NCBI RefSeq assembly: GCF_003383615.1
Contig: NZ_QNUL01000007.1
Location: 1-64,000, forward strand
Direction of reading: 5' to 3'
Source: Dyadobacter luteus
GTDB taxonomy: Bacteria; Bacteroidota; Bacteroidia; Cytophagales; Spirosomataceae
DNA: 64,000 nt
Shown: positions 62,289 through 64,000 of the stretch, in pieces
How the letters are laid out: every line of letters starts with the position of its first letter
How positions within the stretch are numbered: position 1 is the stretch's first letter
Program-made: the position numbers and the translations under genes
The notes under the pieces: model-generated
Seen by the model: only the letters and a program-made list of their open reading frames with translations
Databases searched by the model: none
Told to the model about the DNA's origin: nothing

Positions 62289-63521
62289 TCACGCTTCTTC
62301 TTCCCAAACCTTACACAAATTCACAATCACCTCCACTGCCTTTTCCATATCCTGCACCGAAACCCACTCCAAACGTGAATGAAATGCGTGTTCGCCAGCA
62401 AAAATATTAGGGCAAGGTAAACCCATGAAAGACAACCGCGATCCATCGGTACCACCCCGGATACTTCTGGCTGTGGTTTCTAGTCCACTTCGTTTCATTG
62501 CTTTGATTGCATTCTCAATTACTTGCGGGTGCTGATCCAGGATTTTTTTCATGTTTCTGTATTGCTCCTTCACAACAAGTTGCGCAGAAGAACCGGGATA
62601 ATGCTGAAGTACTTCATTAACAATACCTTGCAGCATGTCTTCTTTTTCTTTTAAACCTTCTTCAGTAAAATCACGTATGATAAACTCTATAATCGCCTGC
62701 TCCTGAATACCTTCAAAATGAACGGGATGAATAAACCCTTCCTTATCCTGAGTTGTTTCCGGCGACAAACTATCTTTGGGTAAAGAGGCCAGAATATCAC
62801 CCGCAATTTTCAGCGCGTTTTCCAATTTTCCAAATGCATAACCCGGATGCGTACTCACACCGGTGATGGTAATTCTGGCACCATCTGCGGAGAAAGTTTC
62901 ATCTTCCAGTGTACCCACAGCTTCCCCATCCACAGTGTAGCCATAATCTGCACCCAATTTTGCAAGATTCACCTGCTCTGTCCCACGCCCTACCTCTTCA
63001 TCTGGTGTAAACAAAATTTTGATATCCCCATGTTTGATCTCCGGATGCTGCATCAGATACCAGGCTGCCGTCATGATCTCAGCAACTCCCGCTTTGTTGT
63101 CAGCTCCGAGTAATGTAGTGCCGCTTGCTGTGACGATATCATTGCCAATCTGATTTTCGAGATCATGCAACTCATTCTTACGTAATATCTGTGTAGGGTC
63201 GTCGGGCAATACAATATCCGTTCCGTCCCAATGCTGATGTACAATTGGCTTCACATTTGCACCGGTCACGTCAGGTGAAGTATCGACATGTGAGCAGAAG
63301 CATATTACCGGAACATTCGGCTTATTGGAATTACCCGCAATTGTGGCATATACATAACCATGCTCATCCAAATGAGCATCGGCAATACCCATTTCCTGCA
63401 ATTCCACCACAAGCAGATTGCTCAGATCACGCTGCTTTGCAGTACTCGGAAAGGTTTCAGAATGCGGATCAGATTGCGTATCAATTTGCACGTAGCGGAG
63501 AAAACGGTTGAGAACGGACAT
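62289..63521 (-). CDS. pepT: Peptidase T (tripeptidase, M20B)
   Basis: The 410-residue zinc enzyme cleaves the N-terminal residue of tripeptides in the cytoplasm. Metal ligands are visible: His78 and Asp80 in CSHVDTSPD, Asp141 in LLGADNKAGVAEI, the Glu pair near 175 in FTPDEEVGRGTE, Asp in YTVDGEAVG and a late His in GEHAFHSRLEW. Length and motif order are standard for PepT. It is the first gene of the minus-strand housekeeping run at the window end. Confidence 0.96.
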   Translation of the reverse strand: MSVLNRFLRYVQIDTQSDPHSETFPSTAKQRDLSNLLVVELQEMGIADAHLDEHGYVYATIAGNSNKPNVPVICFCSHVDTSPDVTGANVKPIVHQHWDGTDIVLPDDPTQILRKNELHDLENQIGNDIVTASGTTLLGADNKAGVAEIMTAAWYLMQHPEIKHGDIKILFTPDEEVGRGTEQVNLAKLGADYGYTVDGEAVGTLEDETFSADGARITITGVSTHPGYAFGKLENALKIAGDILASLPKDSLSPETTQDKEGFIHPVHFEGIQEQAIIEFIIRDFTEEGLKEKEDMLQGIVNEVLQHYPGSSAQLVVKEQYRNMKKILDQHPQVIENAIKAMKRSGLETTARSIRGGTDGSRLSFMGLPCPNIFAGEHAFHSRLEWVSVQDMEKAVEVIVNLCKVWEEEA

Positions 63522-64000
63522 GGGGTTAGGAGTTAAAAATGAGAAGTTAAGAATTAGGAGTTAAGACTTGGTAGTTAAGAAGTTAGAAGGAGTTTTAGGA
63601 GTTAGTTTTCAGGCAATCCCCTTAGGGATGCAATTTTGATAGGAATAAAACGTCTCAACAAAATTCCGGAGTAACATTGCATGCTTACAGCATTTCGAAT
63701 TCATTTCATACTTATTCGGCTACCGAAATTGCATCTCTACCGAGATTAGTAAATACATCAAACATCTTGCCATCGTGCCAATAATTCATACGGTAGATTA
63801 ACACAATTACACCCCGCACAAACAATTCTCTCAGGGATGTAATTTTGGTAAAATGAAACGCCACAGCAAATCCCGGAGTGCTGTAGGTACGTAACGTTGC
63901 ATGCTTACAGCATTTTCGGATTCCTTACGTATTCTAATCCGCTACCAAAATGCATCCCGATGGGATTCAAATATTCGATTCATTGTAAAATAATTCCGTA
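63522..64000. repeat. Fold-back repeat elements in terminal intergenic region
   Basis: No gene is seen. 63526-63605 is low-complexity sequence rich in GGAGTTA/AAGTTA. Two related fold-back elements follow. In copy 1, 63624-63643 is inverted at 63719-63738 (16 of 20 pairs). In copy 2, the AGGGATGTAATTTTGGTA arm at 63833-63850 is inverted near 63942-63960. Both share an identical 19-base core starting TTGCATGC at 63677 and 63897, giving a 220-base period. Confidence 0.65.

Overview
The window looks like chromosomal DNA of a Bacteroidota member, most likely Cytophagales of the Spirosomataceae/Dyadobacter type. The evidence is two SusC/SusD pairs, a FecI/FecR sigma/anti-sigma pair, a protein with a type IX secretion sorting tail, a LytTR regulator paired with a propeller-type sensor kinase, and repeated promoters of the Bacteroidota form TTG-N19..21-TAnnTTTG. 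No rRNA, tRNA, CRISPR array or complete insertion sequence was seen.

Layout. 1-1169: the edge of a probable insertion element abuts a truncated TonB-dependent receptor downstream of a siderophore-interacting reductase. 1395-3639: an HxlR regulator and a 2-hydroxyacid-dehydrogenase-like gene diverge from an NmrA-type NAD(P)-binding protein. 3836-7666 is the most striking operon: a family 2A encapsulin shell (SrpI type), its cysteine desulfurase cargo with a roughly 270-residue low-complexity N-terminal extension, and a serine O-acetyltransferase, i.e. a sulfur-handling protein nanocompartment. A stand-alone IS1595-type zinc-ribbon protein diverges from it. 8943-11108: a VOC protein and a secreted nucleotide pyrophosphatase/phosphodiesterase, surrounded by palindromic and direct repeats. 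11651-14491: a TlpA-type thioredoxin, a DsbD alpha-like protein and a di-haem MauG-type peroxidase form an envelope redox operon divergent from a DoxX-type membrane protein.

16225-21130: a SAM-I-family riboswitch with its own promoter lies 6 nt before a 29-codon cysteine-rich leader ORF and a terminator. YceI, an unidentified structured RNA candidate, a TonB-dependent receptor and a DUF4397 lipoprotein follow. 21337-26074: a small ACT/NIL-like protein, a sterol-desaturase family enzyme, a large PIG-L deacetylase, then a dense array of REP-like hairpins. 26123-31148: a giant repeat-rich type IX cargo protein, a 1-Cys peroxiredoxin and a small zinc-ribbon protein, followed by a 47-49-bp tandem repeat.

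31652-53006, all on the minus strand, holds a two-component system and a pectin-directed polysaccharide utilisation locus: two secreted esterases around a CE8 pectinesterase, FecI/FecR, SusC with an STN signalling domain and its SusD, a second SusC/SusD pair, and a DUF5123-type beta-helix surface lipoprotein. 53213-57234 carries a hydrolase, a membrane PHP phosphoesterase and a GT39-type glycosyltransferase. 57313-63521 is housekeeping: RF3, inorganic pyrophosphatase, GT2 glycosyltransferase, TrmN6, RNase HI and peptidase T. The window ends in fold-back repeats.

The best candidates for follow-up are the encapsulin sulfur operon with its repeat-built cargo domain, the SAM riboswitch/cysteine-rich leader unit, the unidentified RNA fold at 17256-17387, and a double-hairpin repeat family with a conserved linker and covarying stems.
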